A stretch of DNA of 64,000 bases from Acidobacteriota bacterium. GTDB taxonomy: Bacteria > Acidobacteriota > Thermoanaerobaculia > Multivoradales > Multivoraceae. The position numbers and the translations under genes were made by a program. This document shows, in pieces, positions 26,898-35,445 of this stretch. The notes under the pieces were generated by a model. It had not been told where the DNA came from. It did no database searches and was given only the letters and a program-made list of their open reading frames with translations. Within the stretch, counting starts at the first letter, position 1; every line of letters begins with the position of its first letter. The stretch lies in the NCBI GenBank assembly GCA_029263415.1, contig JAJCXN010000012.1:92737-156736 (forward strand). Reading direction: 5' to 3'.

Positions 26898-27962
26898 GTG
26901 CGGCCAAAAAGTGTTGGACCAGTGGGCATCTTTCTCGTTCTGAGCTGTTCAATCAGTGCTCCTGGAAGGGTGATGGGCGCGGTTCCTGTGAACCCATACT
27001 CCAACGTGGTTAACGAGGTTCCCAGGTGGTCTCCTGATGGTCAGCGTATTGCCTTTATGTCCAACCGAGACGGGAATTTCGAGATCTACGTGATGAGCAT
27101 CGACGGCAGCAATCAAAGCCGCCTGACCAACAACATCTACAACGACCAGTTCCCTTCGTGGTCCCCTGATGGAAAGCAGATTGTGTATTCCTCCACCGCC
27201 ACGGCTTCGACGTTCGCAACCCCGAGCCAGTCAGCGATCTTTGTGATGGATTCAGATGGCACGAATGTGAGGAGACTGACGAACACCTCTGTAGGGGAAG
27301 GCAGAGCAGCGCGACTGTTCAACGACAGCTATCCCGTGTGGTCGCCGAATGGCGAGAAAATCGCCTTCCTGTCGGATAGGGCTCGTGGTTGGCGAGAGAT
27401 CTATCTCATGAACCCGGACGGCTCGGACGTGACGCAGATCACTTTCCGCGGAGCGACGCATTGGAACCTCGCTTGGACGCCGGATAGCAAACGGTTGGTC
27501 TTCGATGGGCGGATGGACGGTCATCCGTACGCCAATGGTAGCCCGCAATGGGGGATCTACTCGATCAACGCCTCGGGGTCGCGTTACACATGGGGCAGTG
27601 GGCTGCAACCATTCAGGAACGAGCAGACAACGCAGGCCGAGTTTGATGCGGCCTTCGCGCCAGATGGGAGCAAGGTCGCTTTCAACGTCGTGGACCGGGG
27701 CAAAGGGCAGCACTCAGACTGGCGAGGATTTCGGTTGGCTCAGTACGGTTGGGTCAACGCGGCCTTTACTGTTGCAGAGGGATCTGTGCGGGTTCAAGCG
27801 GAGGCAGCTGCATACTCAGCTGACTGGTCTCCAGACGGTAAGCGCTTGGTCTTTGTCTCGGATCGCGATGGCACCAGCGAGCTCTACTTGATGGACGAAC
27901 AGGGTGGCGATGTGCGTCGCTTGACCCATAGTGAGGATGTGAAGCCGGCCTCAGGGGAGTAG
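26898..27962 (+). CDS. Secreted PD40/TolB-like beta-propeller protein
   Basis: 354 residues from a GTG with AAAGGAG ideally placed upstream. A signal peptide covers roughly the first 28 residues. Then come WD40-like PD40 blades with the WSPDG signature repeated: RWSPDGQRIAFMSNRDG, SWSPDGKQIVYSS, VWSPNGEKIAFLSDRA, WTPDSKRLVFDG, AFAPDGSKVAFNV and DWSPDGKRLVFVSDRDG. Each is followed by EIYLMNPDGSD-type turns. This is the TolB C-terminal propeller fold without the TolB N-terminal domain. It probably binds a periplasmic protein or ligand. It lies downstream of the ADOP permease gene on the same strand and converges on the next one. Confidence 0.9.
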   Translation: MRPKSVGPVGIFLVLSCSISAPGRVMGAVPVNPYSNVVNEVPRWSPDGQRIAFMSNRDGNFEIYVMSIDGSNQSRLTNNIYNDQFPSWSPDGKQIVYSSTATASTFATPSQSAIFVMDSDGTNVRRLTNTSVGEGRAARLFNDSYPVWSPNGEKIAFLSDRARGWREIYLMNPDGSDVTQITFRGATHWNLAWTPDSKRLVFDGRMDGHPYANGSPQWGIYSINASGSRYTWGSGLQPFRNEQTTQAEFDAAFAPDGSKVAFNVVDRGKGQHSDWRGFRLAQYGWVNAAFTVAEGSVRVQAEAAAYSADWSPDGKRLVFVSDRDGTSELYLMDEQGGDVRRLTHSEDVKPASGE

Positions 27963-27966
27963 GCCG
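27946..27966. terminator. Candidate bidirectional hairpin between convergent genes
   Basis: Arms CGGCCT and AGGCCG flank a 9-base loop at the stop of the PD40 gene, 48 bases before the end of the converging permease gene. No T-tract. Confidence 0.3.
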
Positions 27967-28013
27967 ACGAGTGGAGTGGGGGCGAGGTCCGCGCCGAATC
28001 CCGACGGTCGGGC

Positions 28014-30734
28014 TCATTCCCCTCGCAAGGTGCTTGCTGGGTCTTGACGTGCGGCGCTCCAGGCTGGCAGCCAGGTGGCCGCTACTGCGGCTGCAATTAG
28101 GAGTACAGGTGATTGAACAAAGGACAGGAAGTCCAATTGAATGACACCGTACAACGCACTGGCCATCAACTTGGCTGCTCCAAACGCGAGGCCAAGTCCG
28201 ATCACGACGCCGACCACAAGCGACCTCGAAGAGCGCCCCAAGGTTGCCTTCAGTACGTCTCTCTTCTGCGCTCCCAGTGCCAAACGCACCCCGATCTCCG
28301 AACGGCGCCGCGCGACTGCCTGAGACATCAAGCCATAGACTCCGATTGCAGCGAGGCCTAGCGCCATCGCGCCAAACATCGTCATCATGGATGACATCAC
28401 TCGGAGCCCTGCCGCTCTATCCGAGATCACATTCTCCATGGTGGAGATCCTGGAGAGTGGCAGGTTGGGGTCCACTTTGGCAGCGGCTCCGCGCAGTTGG
28501 TTAACGAGCAGGAGAGGGTCGCTAACGGTGCGCACGGTGAGGGCGAGATTGATCGGTGCCTCCTGCGGGATTGGCCGATAGTAAGTGGGGGTTCCGCGCT
28601 GTCCGCCAAACCAGTCGTCCACCACATCACCGCTGACCCCGATCACCGTCAGCCAGTCCTCTTCGCTTCTTCTTGGGTTCTCTCCATCGAAGCTGGTTGC
28701 ACGAAACCGCCGACCAATGACTGCTTGGCCGGGCCAAAGGTTCTCTGCCATCAGGGTGCTCACAACAGCAACTGGCACAGTTCCAAACCGATCGCTTTCG
28801 TTGAAGCTCCGACCTTCGAGCAGGGGTATCTTCATCAGATCGAAGTAGCTCCTTGAAGCAACGCGATGGTGCACAAGCGGTAGTTGGTCGTGACTAACCT
28901 CTTCCGCGCCTTCCGCCTCGATTACACTCCAGACACTCCCTCCTGATGAGGGCAGGTTGTTGACCACGCCAGCATCGAGCACTCCAGGTAGCTTCGCCAC
29001 TTCGCCCAGGATCCTCTCGATCACATCGGCTCGGCCGCTCCGCTGTGAGTACTGATCTTCGGACAGCATGAATGAGGCTGTGAGCACTCCCTTCGGCTCG
29101 TAGCCTTGGTAGCCGTGCAGCGTGCGAGACGTGCCCTTGATACTGAGTCCAGCGCACACCAGCAGGGCCATCGCCAGGGCCAACTGAGCGGCGACAAGGA
29201 CACCGCGATTCCTTGCAGAGCCTCCATCCGTTGCGCGGGAGCCTGCCTGCAGAGCGACTGCGAGATCGACTCGTGACGAGCGCAGGGCCGGTAGGAGGCC
29301 GAAAACGATCGCAGCGCCACAAGCCACCAAGGCCGCAAACAGCAGAACCCTGGTATCGAGGTTGACTTCGTTCCAACCTTGCACGAACCGCGAAACTCGA
29401 TGTGGCACGCTGTTGCGAATCAGACGGATGCCCAACCAGGCAACCGGCAGTCCCATCGCGGCACCGGCAAGCGCAAGGACCAGGCTCTCGGTGAGCAGCA
29501 TTCGCAAGATGCGAGAGCGCCCCGCGCCGAGAGCGCCACAGAGCGCTAGTTCTCGATGCCGCTCCTTGCCACGTGCCACAAGTAGATTTGAGACGTTGAC
29601 GCAGGCGATTAGGAGAATGAGCAGAGTCGCTATCTGCATGGCGGATACGAAGGCAGGGGTGCCCATTCCGATCACAGCCTCGGACAACGGCAGCACGTGA
29701 ACGCCTCGGCCCTCGTTGGTGCTGGGATGCTCTCGCTCGTTGCTCTGGGCGATTCGAGAGAGTTCGGCTTGGCCGTGAGCGATTGTGCTTCCGGGAGCAA
29801 GAAGGCCCAGGATTTCGAATTGAAGAGACTCTCGATCGCTGGCCGCGTCACGGTCGAGCTCCATCGGAGCCCACAAGTCCGAGCCTTGCGGGTAACCAAA
29901 CCCCTTCGGTGCGACGCCGACGATCTCGAACACTTCGCCGTTCAGGGTGAGCTCACTCCCCACAACGTCGTACGCCTCGGCTAGGCGGCTCTTCCAGAAT
30001 CCGTATCCGATCACTACCTCTCGTAGCTCGGTGTCGGCTTGCTCTGAGATCAAAGTTCGTCCCAGCACCGGCCGGACTCCTAGCAGGTCCAGATAGCCGG
30101 GGGTGACCCGGTGCCCAACCAGCTTCTCAGGTGTCTCTAGACTAGTGAGATTGACATCCCACCACGAGCTTGCAACCAGGCGTTCGAAGGTCATTGTCTC
30201 GGTTTGGTAGTCAGTGAAGTCTCCTGGACTTACCAGGTCGCGGTTCACGCCTTGCGCAGACCGAGTTCCACGTACCGCCGCGATCTGCTCCAGGTTCGGT
30301 ACTGGGAAAGGACGCAGGACCAACGCGTCAAGAACGGAGAAGACGGTGGTATTCGAGCCAATCCCGATAGCGATGGTCGAAACCACGATGAGCGAAAACC
30401 AAGGTCGACGCCTCAGGGATCTGAATGCAAAGCGGAGGTCATGGAAGAGAGTCGCCATCGCTGAGTCTCCTGGTCGGTTCTTGAACTTCTTGTTGCGCTT
30501 CGAGTCGAAGAGGCTGAGCATCCGGCGCGCACCACGCAGCGCGGCCCATCGGGCTCCTATCGAAATCACCATTGCCCACAGCCAAAGCAGCGCCACAACG
30601 CGGCCATGAACGGCTGCCCTAGCCGCCTGCTCTTCTAATAGGTCACCGACGACGCTGTCGCCGAGCTGGCCCCCGGGGATCAGTTTGCCTAGTACTGCCA
30701 TCGGCCACTGCAACGGGCTGAGCCAGGCGCGCAT
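28014..30734 (-). CDS. ADOP-type orphan ABC permease
   Basis: 906 residues from the ATG at 30734, which shares one base with the PadR stop (TGATG) and follows AAGGGGG. A longer frame to 30998 lies inside the PadR gene and is rejected. The N-terminal region (LGDSVVGDLLEEQAA then membrane helix VVALLWLWAMVISIGARW) matches the ADOP leader. The first permease unit begins LRFAFRSLRRRPWFSLIVV with VSTIAIGIGSNTTVFSV, then the MacB core and helix TLLILLIACVNVSNLLVARG. The second unit ends ATWLPAWSAARQDPASTLRG. No ATPase is encoded nearby. It is the third such permease within 11 kb, each differing clearly in sequence. Confidence 0.93.
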   Translation of the reverse strand: MRAWLSPLQWPMAVLGKLIPGGQLGDSVVGDLLEEQAARAAVHGRVVALLWLWAMVISIGARWAALRGARRMLSLFDSKRNKKFKNRPGDSAMATLFHDLRFAFRSLRRRPWFSLIVVSTIAIGIGSNTTVFSVLDALVLRPFPVPNLEQIAAVRGTRSAQGVNRDLVSPGDFTDYQTETMTFERLVASSWWDVNLTSLETPEKLVGHRVTPGYLDLLGVRPVLGRTLISEQADTELREVVIGYGFWKSRLAEAYDVVGSELTLNGEVFEIVGVAPKGFGYPQGSDLWAPMELDRDAASDRESLQFEILGLLAPGSTIAHGQAELSRIAQSNEREHPSTNEGRGVHVLPLSEAVIGMGTPAFVSAMQIATLLILLIACVNVSNLLVARGKERHRELALCGALGAGRSRILRMLLTESLVLALAGAAMGLPVAWLGIRLIRNSVPHRVSRFVQGWNEVNLDTRVLLFAALVACGAAIVFGLLPALRSSRVDLAVALQAGSRATDGGSARNRGVLVAAQLALAMALLVCAGLSIKGTSRTLHGYQGYEPKGVLTASFMLSEDQYSQRSGRADVIERILGEVAKLPGVLDAGVVNNLPSSGGSVWSVIEAEGAEEVSHDQLPLVHHRVASRSYFDLMKIPLLEGRSFNESDRFGTVPVAVVSTLMAENLWPGQAVIGRRFRATSFDGENPRRSEEDWLTVIGVSGDVVDDWFGGQRGTPTYYRPIPQEAPINLALTVRTVSDPLLLVNQLRGAAAKVDPNLPLSRISTMENVISDRAAGLRVMSSMMTMFGAMALGLAAIGVYGLMSQAVARRRSEIGVRLALGAQKRDVLKATLGRSSRSLVVGVVIGLGLAFGAAKLMASALYGVIQLDFLSFVQSPVLLIAAAVAATWLPAWSAARQDPASTLRGE

Positions 30735-31069
30735 CAAGAACCCCCTTCGAGAGCCGATCCTAGGTCCTCGGAAAGAGCGGCGATTGTTTGCTTCGAGACC
30801 TGCAGCGCCCGGATACCTGAAGGTGTCACCTGGTAGTACCGCTTTGCACGGCCCCCGCGAGTCGGCGAGGACTCGCCCATCACCGAACGAAGGTACCTTT
30901 TGGCTTCTAGTCGTTCCAGAACGGTGTATAGCGCTCCCCGGCTGAGCTTTCGGCCGCCCCGCTCCTCGATCAGTGAACGAAGAGGCACCGCGTAACACTC
31001 GTCTTCACCGAAATGAAGCGTCGCCAGTAGAACCACGTGTTCAAGGCCGCCAAGTAGCCGATCTGTCAA
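30734..31069 (-). CDS. PadR family transcriptional regulator
   Basis: 111 residues from a TTG start with GAGGAG six bases upstream on the minus strand. PadR features: LLGGLEHVVLLATLHFGEDE, SRGALYTVLERLEAKRYL and wing PTRGGRAKRYYQVTPSGIRAL. The stop codon overlaps the ADOP permease start by one base. It is closest in style to the PadR at 23630-23971 (same PTRGGR wing). Confidence 0.93.
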   Translation of the reverse strand: MTDRLLGGLEHVVLLATLHFGEDECYAVPLRSLIEERGGRKLSRGALYTVLERLEAKRYLRSVMGESSPTRGGRAKRYYQVTPSGIRALQVSKQTIAALSEDLGSALEGGS

Positions 31070-31478
31070 TGGATGCTCCTCGCTTTGAGTAAGTGACTAC
31101 AAAGTAGGCATTCATACGCGGGGCACGAGGAATTGGTTGCAAAGTAGTTCGGCGGAGCTGGCGATCTGAGCGAAACCGCAGGATGCAAGGGGCCGCAGTC
31201 GTCTTTGAGTGTCAGCGGTGAGGCTGCTGGCCGTTGGCTCTGTGGGCCCGCTCCCCATGCCGTCATTCAGCCGAAATCCCGACAGGCGCCTGCGCGCGTG
31301 AGATACGTAGCTGCGAGCGAACGAATCGTGTCGGCCTGTCGGGGCGGGACGATCCTCTGCATTTGACCGGAATTAGACCCTCCTGTGACCTCTCGTCGAC
31401 TCGCCTTCCACCCCTTTGATTCCATAGTGAGCTTGGCGCTCGACTCGCAGCGCTGCAACGATCCAGGAGGCTCATCGC
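31070..31478. other. Divergent intergenic region
   Basis: 409 bases between the PadR/ADOP operon and the small secreted protein gene. Apart from the CAAAGTAG repeats at 31097-31147 nothing is supported; short frames in it have no starts with ribosome sites. Confidence 0.5.
31097..31147 (-). promoter_or_regulatory. Candidate PadR operator (repeat pair)
   Basis: The octamer CAAAGTAG occurs at 31100-31107 and again at 31140-31147, 40 bases apart. The first copy forms the small inverted repeat CTAC-AAA-GTAG. The sites lie just upstream of the PadR gene and could serve its autoregulation. Confidence 0.35.
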
Positions 31479-31901
31479 ATGGTGAATCAAGTTAGGTATC
31501 GCAGACCCGTCACACTGCTCGTGCTGACTCTATTGGTGTTGACGACCGCAAGCTGCACAGCTGCGGTGGTCAGAGCTAGCGACGATTGGGTCTCACTGGG
31601 CTCAGCCTCAGTGAAACCGAACGGTGACTACGACGTGATTCGCGTCAACAAAACAGCGACCTACGACAAGCTGCAACTCCGGGTTTCGCTGGCGCCGGTG
31701 GTGTTCAAGGACGTCAAGGTACATTACGTGGGGGGCGGCGTGCAGGACATCAAGATCGGACAACGGCTGCCAGCTGGAGGTCGTAGTCGCGTGATCGATC
31801 TGCGCGGTAACGATCGGCACATCGACAAGATCACTTTTTGGTATCAGACACCCCGCAAGGTTAAGAGATTCGGACGTGTGACTGCTTTCGCGCGGCGGTA
31901 A
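31479..31901 (+). CDS. Small secreted beta-sandwich protein (DUF2541-like, tentative)
   Basis: 140 residues from the ATG at 31479, preceded by AGGAGG at good spacing. An N-terminal signal sequence (LLVLTLLVLTTASC) has a Cys that could be a lipobox residue, although SC-TA is not ideal. The mature part is a ~110-residue beta-rich domain with DDWVSLGSASV, GDYDVIRVNKTATYDKLQLR, SRVIDLRGNDRHIDKITFWY. This W-LG...D-I-V...IDL-G-R-x-I-x-K-I-x-F-x-Y pattern recalls the DUF2541 group of small periplasmic proteins. Function unknown. It stands alone. Confidence 0.75.
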   Translation: MVNQVRYRRPVTLLVLTLLVLTTASCTAAVVRASDDWVSLGSASVKPNGDYDVIRVNKTATYDKLQLRVSLAPVVFKDVKVHYVGGGVQDIKIGQRLPAGGRSRVIDLRGNDRHIDKITFWYQTPRKVKRFGRVTAFARR

Positions 31902-32077
31902 GTCTGCGCGACAGCCACCTTGGCAGAAGGGGCCGTCGGCTAGCTCGATCGCGCATCCAGGAGGTTCGGATCCGCAACCCTCGCCGGTTCTTTCATCAGC
32001 CGACCAACTGGTATCGTCATAGGAAACGTTCGTTTGTTTCTTGGCCGCCGGTCGCGGTTCGGCTGTTGGAGAGTCTG

Positions 32078-33301
32078 TTGCCTTCCATCCGGTACCAGTT
32101 CGGTGATTTCGTGCTCGACCCTCGCGGTATGTTGCTTGGACCTCAGGGTGAGATCGGATTGAGGCCGCAGGCCTTTCGTCTGCTCCTGACGTTGGTGTCT
32201 AATCCGCGCCGCGTCCTCAGTCACGACGAGATCTTGGATGAGGCTTGGGGTGTCGATCATCTGTCGACTAGCAGCCTCAAGCAGACCCTCAGTGATGTGC
32301 GTCGAGCCTTGGGCGATTCCGCCTCCAACCCGCGTTTCGTGCAGACCGTGCCGGGGCGGGGCTATCGCTTCGTCGCTCCGGTGCAGGTGCTTGGAGCCCG
32401 GAACCAAGGCTCGCTAGAACGGCAACCTCATACGGGCTCTCAGGACCCTTCGAATGACCGCGACGGGACTCTGGCTGTTGCCAACGGAAACATCGAGCCA
32501 ACCCCACCTGGTAGTGGCAATGTGGAGCGACGAGGGTGGATGATCGCAGCCGTTCTTGCCTTTGTCTTGGTCGGTCTGGCCGGCTTTTACATTGGCGGCG
32601 TCCGGCAACTCGGTCCTCCTACTAGCCGAGATTCGGCTCGCGCCTCAGTCGCTGACGAACGGTCCGTTCAGCGTAGACCGTCCGTGCAGCCACAGCGCAT
32701 AGCGGCGATCCTTGGCTTTCACTCGCGCGTCGACCCGGGCGTGCAGCCTGATTCGGCTGTGGCGCTTGTCGATGCTCTGGCCCAACTGGTCGCCAGTACC
32801 GTTCTTGGACCCGAGAGCCTGGAGCCCGTGCCGATCACCACGATTGAAGCGGCGCAACGCCGGCTCGGTGGAGTAACTCGGTTGCGACCGTTATTGACCG
32901 ATCTGGGCAACATCTTGTCGGTGGACCTGCTAGCGGTGGGATCCGCGACTCTGCACGCTGACAACTCCGTCTCTGCGCAGATCATCATGTTCGATGCGCG
33001 CTCGGGACGCCCCGATGCCTACTCAAGCATCGATTCTCATTCACAAGCTGACTTGCCGGGGCTGGCTCGACGTTTGATCGCGGAGCTTTGGCATTGGGAC
33101 CCCGCCAAGCATGTCCAGGCAGCTGCTAGCGGAGAGCACGAAACACGGCTCAGTTCGTCGTCGACGATCGACATCAAGAAGATCTCAATTCGCCAGGATC
33201 TGAAGCGAGGCCGGATGGCGCGCCGACTACGACGGTCGATGGCCAGGCACGCTGCGAGTGCGGCGTCTAGGCCTGCCGCACCTGAGATCGGGTCGCTGTA
33301 A
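32078..33301 (+). CDS. ToxR/CadC-type transmembrane winged-helix regulator
   Basis: About 407 residues. The TTG at 32078 is preferred because GGAG (32068-32071) is six bases upstream; an in-frame TTG at 32066 would include that site. Residues ~5-100 are an OmpR/PhoB-type winged helix (LRPQAFRLLLTLVSNPRRVL, then LKQTLSDVRRALGD and VPGRGYRFVAPV). A Pro/Gly-rich linker leads to one membrane helix (WMIAAVLAFVLVGLAGFYI). A periplasmic domain of ~200 residues resembles TolB N-terminal/FlgO-like sensor domains (ALVDALAQLVAS ... GNILSVDLLAVGSATL). DNA binding in the cytoplasm with sensing outside the membrane is the expected one-component mechanism. The target genes are unknown. Confidence 0.88.
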   Translation: MPSIRYQFGDFVLDPRGMLLGPQGEIGLRPQAFRLLLTLVSNPRRVLSHDEILDEAWGVDHLSTSSLKQTLSDVRRALGDSASNPRFVQTVPGRGYRFVAPVQVLGARNQGSLERQPHTGSQDPSNDRDGTLAVANGNIEPTPPGSGNVERRGWMIAAVLAFVLVGLAGFYIGGVRQLGPPTSRDSARASVADERSVQRRPSVQPQRIAAILGFHSRVDPGVQPDSAVALVDALAQLVASTVLGPESLEPVPITTIEAAQRRLGGVTRLRPLLTDLGNILSVDLLAVGSATLHADNSVSAQIIMFDARSGRPDAYSSIDSHSQADLPGLARRLIAELWHWDPAKHVQAAASGEHETRLSSSSTIDIKKISIRQDLKRGRMARRLRRSMARHAASAASRPAAPEIGSL

Positions 33302-33689
33302 ACCTCTAGCTCCTAGCCTGATGAGCGCTTGAACTCGGCTGTGAAGATTCGCGGCGGGTGCTTCCGTGATTGGGAGGTTGCGCGCATTGCGTTGCTCAAT
33401 CAAGCTGAAGCGGTCTGAGAAATCGTCCGTTTCTGTGTCAGCGGCCAATGCCTCGAGGCGACTCAACCCTTTCGAGCAAATGGATTTCGACATCCTCCGA
33501 TCCTGAACGAGCTGCGCCGTGACGGCGGGAAGAATCCAACTTGCGCTCGTTCCATTCGGCGCAAAGCCATGACTGAAAGCTCGGGTGACCGAAGCAGTCG
33601 TCGATCGGAGAACTTCCTGAAACCTCACGGCCTCCCTCCCGTACTGTACCGTGCACACTACTGGGCGACGAACACTAGAGGGTCGAGAT
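33302..33689. other. Intergenic region upstream of the PadR-HAAS operon
   Basis: 388 bases. A minus-strand frame (33227-33766) crosses it and has some protein-like stretches, but it overlaps both flanking genes and lacks a ribosome site, so it is not called. GTAC-T-GTAC near 33645, just before the PadR gene, is a weak operator candidate. Confidence 0.4.
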
Positions 33690-34046
33690 ATGGGAAACGA
33701 AGATTGGCACGCACAGATTCGTAGAGGTCTACTCGAACTGTGCATTCTCTCGACTCTCGGTCGCAAGGCCGGTTATGGGTATGAGATCGCCACTCGGTTG
33801 GCGGTCGCTCCAGCGTTGGCAGCGCCGGAAGGCACGATCTATCCGCTGCTTCGACGGCTGAAGAAACAGGGGTTACTTGATGCGTACTGGGAGGAGTCCG
33901 CGGCAGGTCCGCCGCGCCAGTACTATCGCCTTTCGCGACAAGGCCAGGCACGGCTGGTTGACCTCAAGACTCAGTGGCGCGAGCTCGCGCTTGCTGTTGA
34001 TGCGATGGTTGAGGGTAACGCGGAAATGCTGGAGGCGGTGCGATGA
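33690..34046 (+). CDS. PadR family transcriptional regulator
   Basis: 118 residues from the ATG at 33690; the longer frame from 33651 adds an unconserved leader. The PadR winged helix is very clear: QIRRGLLELCILSTLGRKAGYGYEI, GTIYPLLRRLKKQGLL and wing GPPRQYYRLSRQGQARL. A C-terminal dimerisation helix follows. It differs from the three PadR proteins paired with ADOP permeases (no PTRGGR wing) and heads a four-gene operon in which every junction overlaps by the 4-base ATGA. Confidence 0.96.
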   Translation: MGNEDWHAQIRRGLLELCILSTLGRKAGYGYEIATRLAVAPALAAPEGTIYPLLRRLKKQGLLDAYWEESAAGPPRQYYRLSRQGQARLVDLKTQWRELALAVDAMVEGNAEMLEAVR

Positions 34047-34708
34047 GAGTGCACCCGAACTCGAGGATCGAGCGGCCAGGTGGCAACCCCGTTTCCAGCG
34101 CCTATCTGGATGGGTTGGCCAAGGCGCTTTGGATCCAGCGGATGGAGGCTGAGGACGTGCATGCGATTGTCCTCGAGATGGACAATCACATCGCAGAGGC
34201 AGTGCGCGCAGGCCGCCCCCTCGCTGAGGTGATCCAGGCACTAGGTCCCCCGCAGCTCCTCGCAGAGGCCTACTGCGTTGCTCTCACTTTCGAGAGTTCA
34301 GTCCGACCCCCTGGCTGGCCACATCGTCTGTTCCGAACCATTGGTGGAGTCGCCCGTTCCATTGCCGCGTTCTTGTGGCTGTCGATCGGCGCTGGTCTGA
34401 CCTTCGTTCTGGCGACCGCAGGATCAGTCTGTGTTGTTGGAGCACTGGTGCTGCCCTACATCTCACCGCGAATCCTCGATCCGACCTTGCGGGTTGGTCT
34501 ACCGCAATTCGCAGTGTTCGCGAGTGGAGCAGCGGCATTGGTACTCGCCAGGCAGCTAGCGCGCTGGTTGCGCTTTCATGCCCGCTTTGCTCACGCCCGG
34601 CCAACTCTGCCGCTGGCGGACGACGAGCATGCTTCTGAGGCGCCAGTGGGCCGTCTTGCCTACTTCCCAACAATCACCCCAAACAATAATGAGGAGGTCG
34701 ATCGATGA
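34043..34708 (+). CDS. HAAS-domain (DUF1700-like) membrane protein
   Basis: 221 residues. The N-terminal ~90 residues form a helical HAAS-type signalling domain with the telling segment VLEMDNHIAEAVRAGRPLAE followed by VIQALGPPQLLAEAY. Membrane helices follow (FLWLSIGAGLTFVLATAGSV and FAVFASGAAALVLARQL), then a short cytoplasmic tail. HAAS/DUF1700 proteins are regularly encoded next to PadR regulators and DUF4097 proteins and are thought to relay membrane signals. Starts by ATGA overlap with the PadR gene. Confidence 0.8.
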   Translation: MRVHPNSRIERPGGNPVSSAYLDGLAKALWIQRMEAEDVHAIVLEMDNHIAEAVRAGRPLAEVIQALGPPQLLAEAYCVALTFESSVRPPGWPHRLFRTIGGVARSIAAFLWLSIGAGLTFVLATAGSVCVVGALVLPYISPRILDPTLRVGLPQFAVFASGAAALVLARQLARWLRFHARFAHARPTLPLADDEHASEAPVGRLAYFPTITPNNNEEVDR

Positions 34709-35445
34709 GATCACCAATTGCTGCTGCCGCTTTGACGTTGCTAATAGTTCCTGCTGCCTGGGCTCTCGATCGGGAGATCAGCGCAACCCACAAGGCGACC
34801 GGCCTATCCGAGCTCGAGCTAATCACTGGAAACGGCAGCGTGACAGTCACGCCCTCCCCAGGCGACGAGGTGCACGTTTACTTGACAGTCTCTCCTCGCA
34901 AGGGCGGCGGCGGAGACAAGAAGGGAGTCCTCGGTTGGCTCTTCACATCTCGACTAGACCAACAGGAGATGCTCGACTCGATCGAACTGAGTACAACCGA
35001 AAAGGATGGGCGGCTCGTAATTCGGCCGCTGCCCCGCGGCGGCGCACGCCAGGATCAAGTCACTGAACGCTGGGTGGTGGAAGTGCCGGCCAGGTTCGCA
35101 GTGAACGTTGAGGCGGACTCTTCGGCTGTTGCGATCCATGGAATCGAAGGAGGCGTTCGGCTGCGGCAGGGGCATGGCAAGGCGATCGTGGATGTACCAG
35201 GCGGCGCTGTTGATCTGGCACTCGCGGTTGGGGACATTCAAGCGGACGTCGGTAGTGCCCATGATTCAGCCATCGATGTTCGCTCAAAAGTTGGCGATAC
35301 CAAGGTGTGGCTGGACGATCGCCGAGTGACGGTGAATCGGCCGCCAGGTCCCGGCAGCTACTTTCGTCTTGAGGGCGACGCGCACAGCCAAGTGGCAATT
35401 AGAGTGACCGTCGGTAACGTTAAACTCCGGTTGTCAGAAGGATGA
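34705..35445 (+). CDS. DUF4097-like secreted beta-helix protein
   Basis: 246 residues with a clear signal peptide (first ~20 residues, cut near AAWALD). The mature protein has short repeated beta units with D/N turns (GNGSVTVTPSPGDEVHVYL, then VNVEADSSAVAIHGIEGGV, GDIQADVGSAHDSAIDVRS and VTVGNVKLRL). This is the DUF4097/putative adhesin-like right-handed beta fold. It overlaps the HAAS gene upstream and the amidohydrolase gene downstream by ATGA. PadR-HAAS-DUF4097 trios are known; the linked amidohydrolase is the unusual part. Confidence 0.8.
   Translation: MRSPIAAAALTLLIVPAAWALDREISATHKATGLSELELITGNGSVTVTPSPGDEVHVYLTVSPRKGGGGDKKGVLGWLFTSRLDQQEMLDSIELSTTEKDGRLVIRPLPRGGARQDQVTERWVVEVPARFAVNVEADSSAVAIHGIEGGVRLRQGHGKAIVDVPGGAVDLALAVGDIQADVGSAHDSAIDVRSKVGDTKVWLDDRRVTVNRPPGPGSYFRLEGDAHSQVAIRVTVGNVKLRLSEG

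Noticed and set aside
30734..30998. N-terminal extension of the third ADOP permease
   Set aside because: It lies inside the PadR gene in another frame; the ATG at 30734 has a ribosome site and a 1-base overlap.
33227..33766. 180-codon minus-strand frame between two plus-strand genes
   Set aside because: It overlaps both neighbours and lacks a ribosome site; only its middle part looks protein-like.
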